From NCBI GenBank assembly GCA_030602265.1, contig JAUWAB010000010.1, positions 1 through 64,000 on the forward strand: DNA of 64,000 bases, given 5' to 3'. Position 1 is the first letter of the stretch. Each line of letters begins with the position of its first letter. Origin of the DNA: Prolixibacteraceae bacterium. Its GTDB lineage: Bacteria; Bacteroidota; Bacteroidia; Bacteroidales; Prolixibacteraceae. Positions 26,405-34,993 of the stretch are shown in pieces. The position numbers were made by a program, and so were the translations under genes. The notes beneath the pieces are model-generated. The model ran no database searches. It worked only from the letters and a program-made list of their open reading frames with translations, and had not been told where the DNA came from.

Positions 26405-26754
26405 ACTGAAATTGATTAATTACAATTGATTTTTTTGAAATACGGATTATTGAAAGGGGTTACTAACTTGACTGATTAACAGGCTGCAATATTAAAAAAA
26501 AGTTTTCTGCCTGCAAAGAAAAAACTTTAATATGTCTCAAAAAATTCAAATCTGCTTCAAATTTACAAAAACATCCCAAAACCGGCAAACCATCGCACTA
26601 AGATAATGTTAATGATTTATAAAAATTCAGACATTTTTAATAACAAACCAGACTGAAACCGACATAGGTTTTTTAGAATCTGATTTTTTTACCTATTTTC
26701 ACACCGGCTAACGAAGCTCAATGTTTATTAATTCCGGCTAACTCCGACTTACAA
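26405..26754. other. 350-bp divergent intergenic region between rho and rpoD
   Basis: AT-rich, without genes. It holds the rho promoter (26558-26589, minus). For rpoD I found no exact TAnnTTTG element; the closest AT-rich tracts are at about 26660-26700. Confidence 0.5.
26558..26589 (-). promoter_or_regulatory. rho promoter, full Bacteroidota consensus
   Basis: On the minus strand, TTTG (26586-26589) and TAAATTTG (26558-26565) are separated by 20 nt, matching TTTG-N19-21-TAnnTTTG. The predicted start near 26552 gives a leader of about 150 nt. Confidence 0.6.
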
Positions 26755-27621
26755 ATGAGGCAACTGAAAATATCCAAGCAGGTAACTAACCGCGATACAT
26801 TGTCGCTGGACAAGTATCTGCATGAAATCAGTAAAGTGGAGCTGCTTTCACCGGACCATGAGGTTGAACTGGCAAAGCGCATAAAAAAAGGCGACCGCCA
26901 GGCACTGGAAACCCTTATAAAAGGCAATCTCAGATTTGTAGTTTCAGTCGCTAAACAATATCAGAATCAAGGACTTAGTCTACCCGATCTGATAAATGAA
27001 GGAAACATGGGACTGATCAAAGCTGCAGAAAGGTTTGATGAAACCCGGGGATTCAAATTCATATCCTACGCCGTATGGTGGATCAGGCAATCCATCCTTC
27101 AGGCGCTTGCCGAGCAGGCCCGTATTGTGAGGCTTCCCCTCAATAAAATAGGATCGATCAATAAAATAAATAAAACCTTCAGCCAGTTAGAGCAGGAATT
27201 CCAGAGAGAACCTACCCAGGAAGAATTGGCCGAAATTTTAGAAACCCGCATCGACCTGGTCGAAAGTTCACTTGGCGTTTCCAGTTCGCATCTTTCGATG
27301 GATGCTCCGATTAACGATGATGAAAGCAACAACCTTTACGATGTTCTGCTGAATAACGATTCACCGAGTCCCGACAATGAACTCATGACCAGCTCCCTCC
27401 GTAAGGAGATTGAAAGATCGCTTTCCACACTGGGTGAAAGGGAAGCGGATATACTGAGATATTATTTCGGACTTAACGGATATCCCCCATATACCCTTGA
27501 AGAAATCGGGGCCGAATTCAGCCTTACCCGTGAAAGGGTAAGACAGATCAAGGAGAAAGCCATCAAAAAATTAAAAAATCAATACCGTAACCGTCTTCTC
27601 AGAAGTTATCTCGGGATGTAA
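26755..27621 (+). CDS. rpoD: Primary sigma factor RpoD (sigma-ABfr type)
   Basis: A 288-residue sigma-70 factor in the short Bacteroidota form without region 1.1. Region 1.2 starts at [15 protein letters not shown], region 2 has [18 protein letters not shown] and [18 protein letters not shown], and the -10-binding helix is [16 protein letters not shown]. Region 3 follows, and region 4 has the -35-binding helix-turn-helix [20 protein letters not shown]. It should recognise the TTTG/TAnnTTTG promoters noted elsewhere in this window. rpe follows after 10 bp, so the two are probably co-transcribed. Confidence 0.97.
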   Translation: MRQLKISKQVTNRDTLSLDKYLHEISKVELLSPDHEVELAKRIKKGDRQALETLIKGNLRFVVSVAKQYQNQGLSLPDLINEGNMGLIKAAERFDETRGFKFISYAVWWIRQSILQALAEQARIVRLPLNKIGSINKINKTFSQLEQEFQREPTQEELAEILETRIDLVESSLGVSSSHLSMDAPINDDESNNLYDVLLNNDSPSPDNELMTSSLRKEIERSLSTLGEREADILRYYFGLNGYPPYTLEEIGAEFSLTRERVRQIKEKAIKKLKNQYRNRLLRSYLGM

Positions 27622-27631
27622 CTTAAGAAAC

Positions 27632-28285
27632 ATGTCTGAACGATTAATAGCACCATCCATACTTGCGGCAAATTTCAACAATTTAGGTGCCGACATTGAA
27701 ATGATCAACCAAAGTGAGGCAGACTGGATTCATTTTGATGTAATGGACGGCGTTTTCGTACCGAATATCTCCTTTGGAATCCCGGTTATTGAGCATGTTG
27801 CAAAAATTGCCGGAAAACCGCTCGATGTTCACCTGATGATCATTGATGCCGACAAATTCATCGTACCCTTCATTGAAGCAGGTGCATCCCTGCTGACCGT
27901 TCACTATGAAGCCTGCCCCCATTTGCACCGGACGGTCTGGCAGATTAAGGATAACGGTGCAAAGGCAAGTGTCTGCCTTAACCCGCATACACCGGTCAGT
28001 TTGCTGGAAAACATTATCGTTGATCTTGATATGGTATTGCTGATGTCGGTTAATCCGGGATTCGGGGGTCAGAAATTTATTCAGGGAACCTACGACAAGG
28101 TAAAAAAGCTAAAAGAGCTGATTCAGGAAAAAAATCCGGAATGCCTGATTGAGGTTGATGGTGGCGTTAATTTTGAAACAGGTGCAGAGCTCTTTAAGGC
28201 AGGTGCAGATGTCCTTGTTGCCGGAAGTTTTGTTTTCGGTTCAGAAAACCCGGCCAAAACCATCGCCGGCCTTAAAAGGGTTTAA
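27632..28285 (+). CDS. rpe: Ribulose-phosphate 3-epimerase
   Basis: A 217-residue TIM-barrel enzyme interconverting D-ribulose 5-phosphate and D-xylulose 5-phosphate in the pentose phosphate pathway. Conserved pieces: APSILAANFNNLG with the first loop Ser, WIHFDVMDGVFVPNIS with metal-binding His and Asp, LDVHLMI with His, MSVNPGFGGQKF, and the phosphate loop EVDGGVN. Length is typical. It starts 10 bp after rpoD and converges on the DJ-1 gene with 13 bp between stops. Ribose phosphate from the locus at 42-48 kb would enter here. Confidence 0.96.
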   Translation: MSERLIAPSILAANFNNLGADIEMINQSEADWIHFDVMDGVFVPNISFGIPVIEHVAKIAGKPLDVHLMIIDADKFIVPFIEAGASLLTVHYEACPHLHRTVWQIKDNGAKASVCLNPHTPVSLLENIIVDLDMVLLMSVNPGFGGQKFIQGTYDKVKKLKELIQEKNPECLIEVDGGVNFETGAELFKAGADVLVAGSFVFGSENPAKTIAGLKRV

Positions 28286-28298
28286 TACCCTCCGGATA

Positions 28299-28847
28299 TC
28301 ATCCTGCAATCATTTTCGCCGCCAAGGTATCTGCAACATGTTTACCTGCCAGTACTTCGGTAAGCCTGAGCGAAAACGCCAACGCTTTCCCTGCTCCCCT
28401 GCCGGTGACAATGTTTTTATCCTGAACCACAGCCTCTGTGCTTACTATGGCCTCCTTAAGGTGACTTTCGAAACCCGGATAGCAGGTAGCCTCACGGTTT
28501 TTAAGCAATCCCAGTTCGCCCAATACAAGCGGGGCAGCACAAATTGCCCCCAAATACCGCCCCTGCTCGCTGAACTCAACGATTTTTCCGCGCAATCCTT
28601 CATGATTGTTAAGATTGGCAGATCCGGGCATACCACCGGGAAGGACGATCATGTCGGCCTCATCAAATGCGGCCTCACTGAAAAGCTTGTCGGCCTTCAC
28701 CGTAATCCCGTGCGATCCCTCCACCTCGATGTGGCCGGAAATGGAAACAGTGGTTACGGAAATACCGGCACGCCTCAACACATCTATGACGGTAACGGCC
28801 TCAATCTCTTCAAATCCCGCGGCCAGAGGAACGATAACCTTCTTCAT
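28299..28847 (-). CDS. DJ-1/PfpI family protein (YajL-like)
   Basis: A 182-residue cytoplasmic protein of the DJ-1/ThiJ/PfpI superfamily. The conserved Glu is in GFEEIEAV (near residue 14), LPGGMPGSANL provides the oxyanion region, and the reactive Cys is in GAICAAPLVLGELG (near residue 104), the nucleophile elbow. Length and motifs fit the DJ-1 (YajL) subfamily, linked to oxidative or carbonyl stress protection. The enzymatic role (glyoxalase-like or deglycase) is debated. It stands alone between rpe and an ECF sigma gene. Confidence 0.92.
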   Translation of the reverse strand: MKKVIVPLAAGFEEIEAVTVIDVLRRAGISVTTVSISGHIEVEGSHGITVKADKLFSEAAFDEADMIVLPGGMPGSANLNNHEGLRGKIVEFSEQGRYLGAICAAPLVLGELGLLKNREATCYPGFESHLKEAIVSTEAVVQDKNIVTGRGAGKALAFSLRLTEVLAGKHVADTLAAKMIAG

Positions 28848-28895
28848 ATTTTAAGGATATTTGATTTCAGTAAAAATAAGGCAAAGTTCAGAAAC

Positions 28896-28924
28896 AAAAA
28901 AAGATCCCGGCAGGATCTTTTTTT
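28896..28924 (-). terminator. Terminator after the ECF sigma gene (symmetrical)
   Basis: The 12-bp stem AAAAAAAGATCC / GGATCTTTTTTT with a 5-nt loop has A/T tracts on both flanks and could work in either direction. It lies between the ECF sigma stop and the DJ-1 start, so the sigma gene is the user. Confidence 0.8.
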
Positions 28925-28947
28925 CTGAATTGGAGTGAAAATATAAA

Positions 28948-29457
28948 TTAATTCGGAGCATACTCACTAAGAGATTTTTCAAGTTTTTTGCGGGTAAAAA
29001 ATATCCGGCTTTTGACCGTTCCAAGCGGCAGATTAAGCTCATCTGCGATTTCCTTATACTTATAACCCTCGAGGAACATGGTAAAAGGAATCCGGTAGTC
29101 ATCCTCCAGGTCCTGGATCGTATTGTTTATTTCACGCGTACTGTAAAATGAATCCGGTGAAGGGTAAACCTTATCCCTGGTAGAGGTAATGTGATAATCG
29201 CCGGTTGAACCTTCAAAGGTATTTTTTGTTTTGATACCACGACGGTAGTCGTTGATAAACGTATTTTTCATTATGGTATAGATCCAGGCCTTAAAGTTGG
29301 TATTCTGAGCGAATTTATCGCGATAGGTCAAAGCCTTCAGAAATGTCTCCTGGAGAAGGTCATTCGCTTTCTCACTGTCGGCGGTAAGGCTAAGTGCGTA
29401 ATAATGCAGTTTGTCACTCAAACCCATTAAGGCATTATTGAACTGTACTTGAGTCAT
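28948..29457 (-). CDS. ECF-type RNA polymerase sigma factor
   Basis: A 169-residue sigma-70 family ECF factor. Region 2 covers about residues 10-75 (DLLQETFLKALTYRDKF, FKAWIYTIMKNTFINDYRR). Region 4 has the HTH MFLEGYKYKEIADELNLPLGTVKSRIFFTRKKL at the end (about 130-160). There is no neighbouring anti-sigma factor of FecR or zinc-anchored type, so it belongs to a free-standing group whose regulation cannot be read here. On the minus strand an exact TAAAAGTA-type complement at 29484-29491 (reads TACTTTTG) gives a -7 element and a leader of about 20 nt. Confidence 0.92.
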   Translation of the reverse strand: MTQVQFNNALMGLSDKLHYYALSLTADSEKANDLLQETFLKALTYRDKFAQNTNFKAWIYTIMKNTFINDYRRGIKTKNTFEGSTGDYHITSTRDKVYPSPDSFYSTREINNTIQDLEDDYRIPFTMFLEGYKYKEIADELNLPLGTVKSRIFFTRKKLEKSLSEYAPN

Positions 29458-29483
29458 CGCTTTTAGTTTTTATTTGTTTAAGA

Positions 29484-29491
29484 CAAAAGTA
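29484..29491 (-). promoter_or_regulatory. -7 element of the ECF sigma gene
   Basis: On the minus strand this reads TACTTTTG, an exact TAnnTTTG match about 27 nt before the start codon. No -33 TTTG at standard spacing. Confidence 0.4.
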
Positions 29492-29723
29492 CATCAAACA
29501 GAACAGAATAAAAAGATTTTTAGATATTTTTATCGGTCGATTTTGTCTATATCTCATAGAAAGCATTTATACTCTTTATTAGCTACTGAATTTGAGGTGT
29601 TTATAAGTTTACCTATTATAATTTCGCTTTCAGAAATTTTGTTGAAAATATTCATAAGGCATTCAAATATCATATTTACATCAACCTTGAGGCAGAAAAT
29701 AAGCCGTAATAAAAGCTATTTAA

Positions 29724-29731
29724 TAGATTTG
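29724..29731 (+). promoter_or_regulatory. -7 element upstream of the TonB receptor
   Basis: TAGATTTG is an exact TAnnTTTG match; transcription would begin near 29738. No -33 TTTG at standard spacing. The 29458-29834 gap is otherwise AT-rich and lacks a recognisable gene. I saw no cobalamin riboswitch pattern. Confidence 0.4.
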
Positions 29732-29834
29732 CGACGGTTGTAAAACAGAAAGAAAAATGGAAAGAAAAACAGGGAACAGAACAGGTTCTTTCACATTCAG
29801 AAAGTGGTCCAGGAAAGGCTATTCATTGTTCAGG

Positions 29835-31796
29835 ATGCTGAAAAACGTAGTCCACATCGGAGTGCTCGCTATCGTATACCATCAGGCCAGTGCCAGGGTC
29901 AACCCGGAAGTGGTGACCTTGACTTCCGACACGGTTTCCCGGTCTGTCGAGTTAGAGGAAATTATTGTGGGCACGACACGTACTCCCCTGGTATTTCCTG
30001 ATGCAGCCAGGATCGTAACGGTAATTGCTGCAAAAGAACTTCAAAAAATGCCTGCTGCCAGTCTGCAGGAAGTATTAAGGTATATCCAGGGAGTTGATAT
30101 CAGACAACGCGGCCCCGCAGGAATTCAGGCAGATATTTCATTAAGGGGCGGATCCTTTGACCAGACCATGATTCTATTAAACGGCATCAATATAACCGAC
30201 CCGCAAACCGGACACCACAACCTCAACATACCCGTCAGCCTTTCACAAATCGACCGGATTGAAGTCCTTGAGGGGCCCGCATCCAGGATTTACGGACCGA
30301 ATGCTTTCTCCGGAGCGGTGAACATAATCACTAAAGCAGGATTCAAAGACCATTTTCACTCAAGATATACCGCAGGCAGTCACGGCTTTTCGGATATTGA
30401 CCTGTCGGGATCCCTGAACAGCGGTAAATTTTCTCAGACCATTTCGGTCAATACCAAGTCGTCTGACGGCTATACAGACAATACCGATTTTGAGGTCCGG
30501 AATCTCTATACCCGGACGGTTGGCCGTTTCGATGAGGGAATGTTAGATCTTCAGTTAGGATTGACCTCCAAGGCTTTTGGAGCAAATTCCTTTTACAGCG
30601 CCAGGTTTCCGGAGCAATTCGAAAAAACGGGGACTATGTTCACTTCACTCAAATGGACCGGTACCTCTCCAATCCACCTTAGTCCGGCCATTTACTGGAG
30701 GCGTCACCACGACCGTTTTGAACTGTTCAGGAACGACAAGCCTTCGTGGTATGCGGGTCACAATTATCACATGACAGACATCTTCGGAATGACCGTCAAT
30801 TCCTGGTTCGAATCCAAACTGGGAAAGACGGCAGCAGGTGCGGAAATCAGAAATGAAAACATCTGGAGCAATGTATTAGGGGACCCTTTAAAAACACCGG
30901 TAAAAGTTCCGGGAGAGGACGCTCTTTTTACCAGGTTCAGGTCGAGGACCGGTTTTTCGCTTTTCGCGGAACATACCTGGACATGGTATAACCTATATGT
31001 GAATGCAGGGATCCTGGCCCAGAGGAATACAGACCTGGACATGAAATGGAGGTTATATCCCGGTGCGGATGTTGGCTACCAGCTATTTCCGGAGTTAAAA
31101 TTATATGCAACGGCAGGTAAATCCTTACGGCTTCCTACATTTACCGACTTATATTATACAGGGCCCACCAACATCGGGAATGCTGAATTAAAACCCGAGG
31201 AGGTATTTCACCGGGAAACAGGATTAAAATATGCAAAAAGGGGGATTAACGGCCATATCAGTTATTTTATCCAGAATGGCAAAAACCTGATAGACTGGGT
31301 AAAACTTCCGGGGAATGATATATGGCAGACTCAAAATCACACTGCTATAAGAACTACAGGATTTCAGATACATACCGATTTCCGGATTTCAGACCTCACC
31401 GCAGGCAGGTCGCCGGTAACTTCGGTTTCAGCAGGATATCATACCACGCAATTGAAGAAAGAGGAGTCTGAATACATATCCTATTATGCACTGGACTATC
31501 TGAGGCACAAACTGACCCTTAGCCTTCAGCATAAGGTTATACGGAATATTTCATCCTGGTGGACCATCAGTTACCAGGACCGCAACGGAACCTATACCGA
31601 CTACCGGAATGGCAGTCCGGAGGAAAAAGAGTATTCCCCTTTCTGGCTGGCTGACTGGAGGTTGAACTACAGCCCCGGAAAGATCGGCTTCAATCTGGAA
31701 ATCACCAATATCCTGGACAGGAAATACCGTGATATTGGCAGTATTGCGCAGCCGGGACGATGGATAAAAGCAGGGATATCCTTCAGTCTGGAATAA
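29835..31796 (+). CDS. TonB-dependent outer-membrane receptor, BtuB-like
   Basis: A receptor of about 653 residues from the ATG at 29835, which opens a signal-like segment (MLKNVVHIGVLAIVYHQASA). An upstream ATG at 29757 would add 26 basic residues. A TonB-box-like stretch (VELEEIIVGTTRTP) is followed by the plug (SLQEVLRYIQGVDIRQRG, ISLRGGSFDQTMILLNGI, RIEVLEGPASRIYGPNAFSGAVNIIT) and a 22-strand barrel ending in an aromatic-rich strand. There is no N-terminal carboxypeptidase-like domain, so it is not SusC type. BtuB/FepA-type ligands include cobalamin, siderophores or haem. Nothing around it (DUF5606 gene downstream, no riboswitch) decides which. Confidence 0.88.
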   Translation: MLKNVVHIGVLAIVYHQASARVNPEVVTLTSDTVSRSVELEEIIVGTTRTPLVFPDAARIVTVIAAKELQKMPAASLQEVLRYIQGVDIRQRGPAGIQADISLRGGSFDQTMILLNGINITDPQTGHHNLNIPVSLSQIDRIEVLEGPASRIYGPNAFSGAVNIITKAGFKDHFHSRYTAGSHGFSDIDLSGSLNSGKFSQTISVNTKSSDGYTDNTDFEVRNLYTRTVGRFDEGMLDLQLGLTSKAFGANSFYSARFPEQFEKTGTMFTSLKWTGTSPIHLSPAIYWRRHHDRFELFRNDKPSWYAGHNYHMTDIFGMTVNSWFESKLGKTAAGAEIRNENIWSNVLGDPLKTPVKVPGEDALFTRFRSRTGFSLFAEHTWTWYNLYVNAGILAQRNTDLDMKWRLYPGADVGYQLFPELKLYATAGKSLRLPTFTDLYYTGPTNIGNAELKPEEVFHRETGLKYAKRGINGHISYFIQNGKNLIDWVKLPGNDIWQTQNHTAIRTTGFQIHTDFRISDLTAGRSPVTSVSAGYHTTQLKKEESEYISYYALDYLRHKLTLSLQHKVIRNISSWWTISYQDRNGTYTDYRNGSPEEKEYSPFWLADWRLNYSPGKIGFNLEITNILDRKYRDIGSIAQPGRWIKAGISFSLE

Positions 31797-31863
31797 TTTT
31801 GATCTGCAAAAGACTTCTTTGATTTATCCGAAATGTAGTATATTCGCTTAAAATTTTTCAAAG

Positions 31864-32301
31864 ATGTTAAAAGGAATATTAGCCATTTCAGGACAACCAG
31901 GACTGTTTAAGCTGGTTGCTGAAGCAAAGAACAGAATCATTGTTGAATCATTGCTGACAGGAAAGCGCATGCCGGCAAACCCTTCGGCCAAGATCAGTTC
32001 GCTGGAAGACATTGCCGTTTACACCCAAAGCAGTGAAATTTCCCTGAAAGATGTATTGAAAAAAATTCACGGACACGAATCAGGCAATGCAGCTATCAGT
32101 GCAAAATCTTCAGATAATGAACTGAAGAAATATTTTGAAATCATTGTACCGGAATATGACAAAGACAGGGTTTATCTGTCGGACATCAAAAAAATCATAT
32201 TATGGTACAACATACTACATGAACATCAGCTGCTTGACTTCAGTGAACCGGAAGAAGAAACCGGTACGGAAGAGAAAGCAGAGCAGTCAGAACAGCCTTG
32301 A
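31864..32301 (+). CDS. DUF5606-domain protein, conserved in Bacteroidota
   Basis: A 145-residue cytoplasmic protein. The first ~60 residues (MLKGILAISGQPGLFKLVAE, VESLLTGKRMPANPSAKIS, LEDIAVYT) match what I know as DUF5606, followed by a helical second half and an acidic, low-complexity tail (EPEEETGTEEKAEQSEQP). Function unknown. Its last 15 bp overlap the 3' end of the convergent exonuclease gene. Confidence 0.8.
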   Translation: MLKGILAISGQPGLFKLVAEAKNRIIVESLLTGKRMPANPSAKISSLEDIAVYTQSSEISLKDVLKKIHGHESGNAAISAKSSDNELKKYFEIIVPEYDKDRVYLSDIKKIILWYNILHEHQLLDFSEPEEETGTEEKAEQSEQP

Positions 32302-32829
32302 GGTTTTACCAGGCTTTCTGGCCATCCCTGCCAAACGGTCTTTTTCAAGAAGAATACTTAAAAGTTTTGCTGTAGCCAGAGCATCGCCGGCAGCGCGGTG
32401 CCTGGCTTCATTCATAATTCCAAGTGCACTGCAGAGGTTTCCCAAAGAGTATGAGCTGTATCCGGGCATAATTTTTCTGGACAATTGTACAGTACACAAT
32501 TTTTTTCTGTGGAACTCATAACCTAAGCGCGCATATTCCTCCTGAATAAACTTGTAATCAAAATTGACATTATGCGCAACAAAGGTCCGGCCCGCAGTGA
32601 GTTCAACAATTTTCGCCGCTACCATATAAAACTTAGGCGCATTTTCCACCATTGCATTGGTGATTCCGGTAAGACGGGTTATCGGGTAAGGAATATCCAT
32701 TTCAGGATTCAGCAAAGTATCAAATACCCCGGTTACCTCCGTTCCATTATGCAAAACCACTGCTATTTCGGTAATTTTTCCGTTTTTGTAGAAATTTCCG
32801 GTAGTTTCTATATCAACAACTGCAAACAC
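32287..32829 (-). CDS. DEDDh 3'-5' exonuclease (DnaQ/epsilon-like)
   Basis: A 180-residue exonuclease domain. Exo I is FAVVDIETTG at the very N terminus, Exo II is FVAHNVNFDYKFI near residue 85, and Exo IIIe is HRAAGDALATAKLL near 145 with the His and Asp of the DEDDh set. Bacteroidota often fuse this domain to a GIY-YIG nuclease; here it stands alone. It may proofread or trim DNA or RNA ends. It overlaps the convergent DUF5606 gene by 15 bp at the 3' ends. Its start is 15 bp from the putative ompA promoter on the opposite strand. Confidence 0.9.
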   Translation of the reverse strand: MFAVVDIETTGNFYKNGKITEIAVVLHNGTEVTGVFDTLLNPEMDIPYPITRLTGITNAMVENAPKFYMVAAKIVELTAGRTFVAHNVNFDYKFIQEEYARLGYEFHRKKLCTVQLSRKIMPGYSSYSLGNLCSALGIMNEARHRAAGDALATAKLLSILLEKDRLAGMARKPGKTSRLF

Positions 32830-32844
32830 TTATGAAAAATTGTT

Positions 32845-32852
32845 TATTTTTG
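32845..32852 (+). promoter_or_regulatory. -7 element upstream of the OmpA-family gene
   Basis: TATTTTTG is an exact TAnnTTTG match, with a predicted start near 32858 and a leader of about 115 nt. No clear -33 TTTG. Confidence 0.4.
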
Positions 32853-32973
32853 TAATAATTAACAGGATGGAAAATTAAACATTTAATCTTTAATTCCGTT
32901 TTTTGGAGTTAAGTATTGAAAATAATTTTTATTTTTAAACAGCCATTAAATATTTAACTTTAAAATCAGTAAT

Positions 32974-34308
32974 ATGAAAAGATTTACATTTATCGCTTTG
33001 GCTTTACTGCTGACTCTCGGTGTTTTTGCACAGAACGCCGATAACAAGTGGGCAATTGGTCTGGGTGCCGGAGGCTATTACACCAACATTGTAAATGCCA
33101 CCAATGACAGGTTGGACAACGGTTTCGGTTTCACCCCGGAGCTTTATCTCAGCAGGTATCTCAGTCCTTCGTTCGATGCTTATCTGAAAACCAACATCGG
33201 ATTATGGAACAGCACAACCGTGGTGAACGATCTCGACGTTGCAAACCACATGCTCAATCTGAGGTATAAATTATTTAATGACAAGATTCTTTCGGCTGAC
33301 AGTAAGGTACAGCCCTATTTCTTTGCAGGCGCAGGTTTACTTCAGGACCATGACAAGTCAGGTGCAAACTGGAATGGTGGTGTGGGTTTCAAATTCCCTC
33401 TCGGCGACATTACATCGCTCTATCTTGAAGGTGGTTACCTGAGAGGTATTGAACCCGAATCAGGCAACCGCGACAGGGACGATTTTATGAAAGCAACCAT
33501 TGGTCTGGAATTTAACCTTGGAAAAGGAAAAGACAGCGATGGTGACGGTGTGCCGGACAGAAGGGACAAGTGCCCGAATACACCAAAGGGAGTTGCAGTT
33601 GATGCTGACGGTTGTCCGCTCGACAGAGACGGCGACGGCGTGCCGGATTATCTTGACGAATGTCCTGACACCCCAGGTCTGAAAGAATTTAACGGATGTC
33701 CCGACAGAGATGGCGACGGTGTACCGGATCACCTTGACGAATGCCCGGATGTACCCGGACTGAAGAAGTTCAACGGTTGCCCCGACAGCGATGGTGACGG
33801 CGTGCCGGATCATAAGGATGAATGTCCGGATACTCCCCGCGGATGTCCGGTTGACGAAAAAGGCTGTCCTCTGGATTCAGACGGTGACGGTGTTATCGAC
33901 TGCGAAGACGATTGCCCGAATGAACCTGGCCCAAAAGAAAACAAAGGCTGCCCGGTAGGCCTGATCGAAATTGATATGGGGCCTGTATATTTTGATTTCG
34001 ACAAATCTGTTCTGAAAGCCGAAGGCAAGGCAGAATTGGACAAACTGGTCTCTACTCTGAATGCAGCCAAAAAATATGAAGTGGTTGTCAATGGTCATAC
34101 CTGCAACATCGGTGCAGAAGGTTACAATCAGGGCTTATCTGAAAGGCGCGCCCAGGAAGTTGTCAAGTATCTGACCACAAAAGGTATCAATAACGCATAC
34201 GTAGGAGCTAAAGGTTATGGTGAAACTCAGCCTGCTCAGCCAAATACATCAGTTACCAACAGGAAACTGAACCGCAGGGCAGAATTCGACGTAAAAGTCC
34301 AGAAATAA
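32974..34308 (+). CDS. OmpA-family outer-membrane protein with TSP3 repeats
   Basis: A 444-residue protein. Signal peptide (cleavage near VFAQN), then an 8-strand-type barrel to about residue 180, then five calcium-binding thrombospondin type 3 repeats (D(R/S)DGDGVPDxxDxCP pattern, residues ~188-320), then the OmpA C-terminal domain (VYFDFDKSVLKAEGKAEL to the end). It should anchor the outer membrane to peptidoglycan and is probably abundant. The peptidoglycan-binding motif reads GHTCNIG, with Cys377 where the usual Asp binds diaminopimelate; the partner Arg392 is present. Single gene with a possible promoter at 32845 and a strong terminator. Confidence 0.92.
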   Translation: MKRFTFIALALLLTLGVFAQNADNKWAIGLGAGGYYTNIVNATNDRLDNGFGFTPELYLSRYLSPSFDAYLKTNIGLWNSTTVVNDLDVANHMLNLRYKLFNDKILSADSKVQPYFFAGAGLLQDHDKSGANWNGGVGFKFPLGDITSLYLEGGYLRGIEPESGNRDRDDFMKATIGLEFNLGKGKDSDGDGVPDRRDKCPNTPKGVAVDADGCPLDRDGDGVPDYLDECPDTPGLKEFNGCPDRDGDGVPDHLDECPDVPGLKKFNGCPDSDGDGVPDHKDECPDTPRGCPVDEKGCPLDSDGDGVIDCEDDCPNEPGPKENKGCPVGLIEIDMGPVYFDFDKSVLKAEGKAELDKLVSTLNAAKKYEVVVNGHTCNIGAEGYNQGLSERRAQEVVKYLTTKGINNAYVGAKGYGETQPAQPNTSVTNRKLNRRAEFDVKVQK

Positions 34309-34332
34309 GAATTATCGTTCAAAATACGCAGG

Positions 34333-34366
34333 AACAGTCCGTCAATTCTGACGGACTGTTTTTTTT
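34333..34366 (+). terminator. Terminator of the OmpA-family gene
   Basis: AACAGTCCGTCA (34333-34344) pairs with TGACGGACTGTT (34349-34360) around a short ATTC loop, followed by eight or more T residues. Confidence 0.9.
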
Positions 34367-34503
34367 ATCTGTACGCTTCTTTAAAAAAGTAAAAAAAAGG
34401 CCGGAAAATTCATAAATAGTTTGTTATTTTACAGTTACGGACAGATTTATAACCAATCTGACGAAAATTGTATTTTTTTATAATTTTTTATGTCTTATTA
34501 CTT

Positions 34504-34878
34504 ATGAATGTATTTGTTGCAAAACTGAGTCCTGCAACCACTGCACAGGACTTGGAAGCACTTTTCGGAGTGTACGGTGAAATTGTATCTGCCAAAGTGA
34601 TCTTTGACAGGGAAACAGGAAACTCAAAAGGTTACGGATTTGTCGAAATGAAAAATGACGATGAAGCCAGGGCTGCCATTGAAGCGCTTAACGACAGCGA
34701 AGTTAACGGCAACCAGATTGTTGTAAAAGAAGCTAAACCCAGGGAGGAACATGAAAGCAGAGCTCCGCGAAAATCTTTTCAGAAAAGAGGAGATTACCAG
34801 GACAGGCGGGGTGGTTACCAGGACAGGAGAGGTGGATACCAGGACAGGAGAGAAGGCTCTGGAAACCGCAAATACTAA
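34504..34878 (+). CDS. RRM-domain RNA-binding protein
   Basis: A protein of about 124 residues from the ATG at 34504. The upstream ATG at 34468 would add a hydrophobic stretch foreign to the family. One RRM domain: RNP2 VFVAKL at residues 3-8 and RNP1 KGYGFVEM near 41-48. The C-terminal tail is basic and made of three near-identical RGGYQDR units, typical of the RGG-like tails of bacterial RRM proteins. Such proteins in Bacteroidota bind single-stranded RNA and influence mRNA levels. It is monocistronic, with a hairpin shared with the convergent asparaginase gene. Confidence 0.9.
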   Translation: MNVFVAKLSPATTAQDLEALFGVYGEIVSAKVIFDRETGNSKGYGFVEMKNDDEARAAIEALNDSEVNGNQIVVKEAKPREEHESRAPRKSFQKRGDYQDRRGGYQDRRGGYQDRREGSGNRKY

Positions 34879-34955
34879 AGATTGATCCATTTAAACAACA
34901 TCCGGAAATGGATCCTATACCCGAAATCCTGATCCGGTCGTTGTATGATTTATAG

Positions 34956-34993
34956 AAAAAGGGTTGTCTGGGTGATACAGACAGCCCCTTTTC
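34956..34993. terminator. Bidirectional terminator between converging genes
   Basis: AAAAGGGTTGTCTG pairs with CAGACAGCCCCTTTT (one wobble, one bulge) around a 7-nt loop, with A/T tracts on both sides. It serves the RRM gene (+) and ends right at the asparaginase stop (-). Confidence 0.7.

Noticed and set aside
29474..29743. 89-codon plus-strand frame in the gap before the TonB receptor
   Set aside because: AT-rich, atypical residue composition, and overlaps promoter elements on both strands.
29458..29834. Cobalamin riboswitch before the BtuB-like receptor
   Set aside because: No conserved B12-box-like stretch or suitable stems seen; a short leader is predicted instead.
33530..33950. Repeated DNA that might be a CRISPR-like array
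   Set aside because: It is the in-frame thrombospondin type 3 repeat region of the OmpA-family protein.
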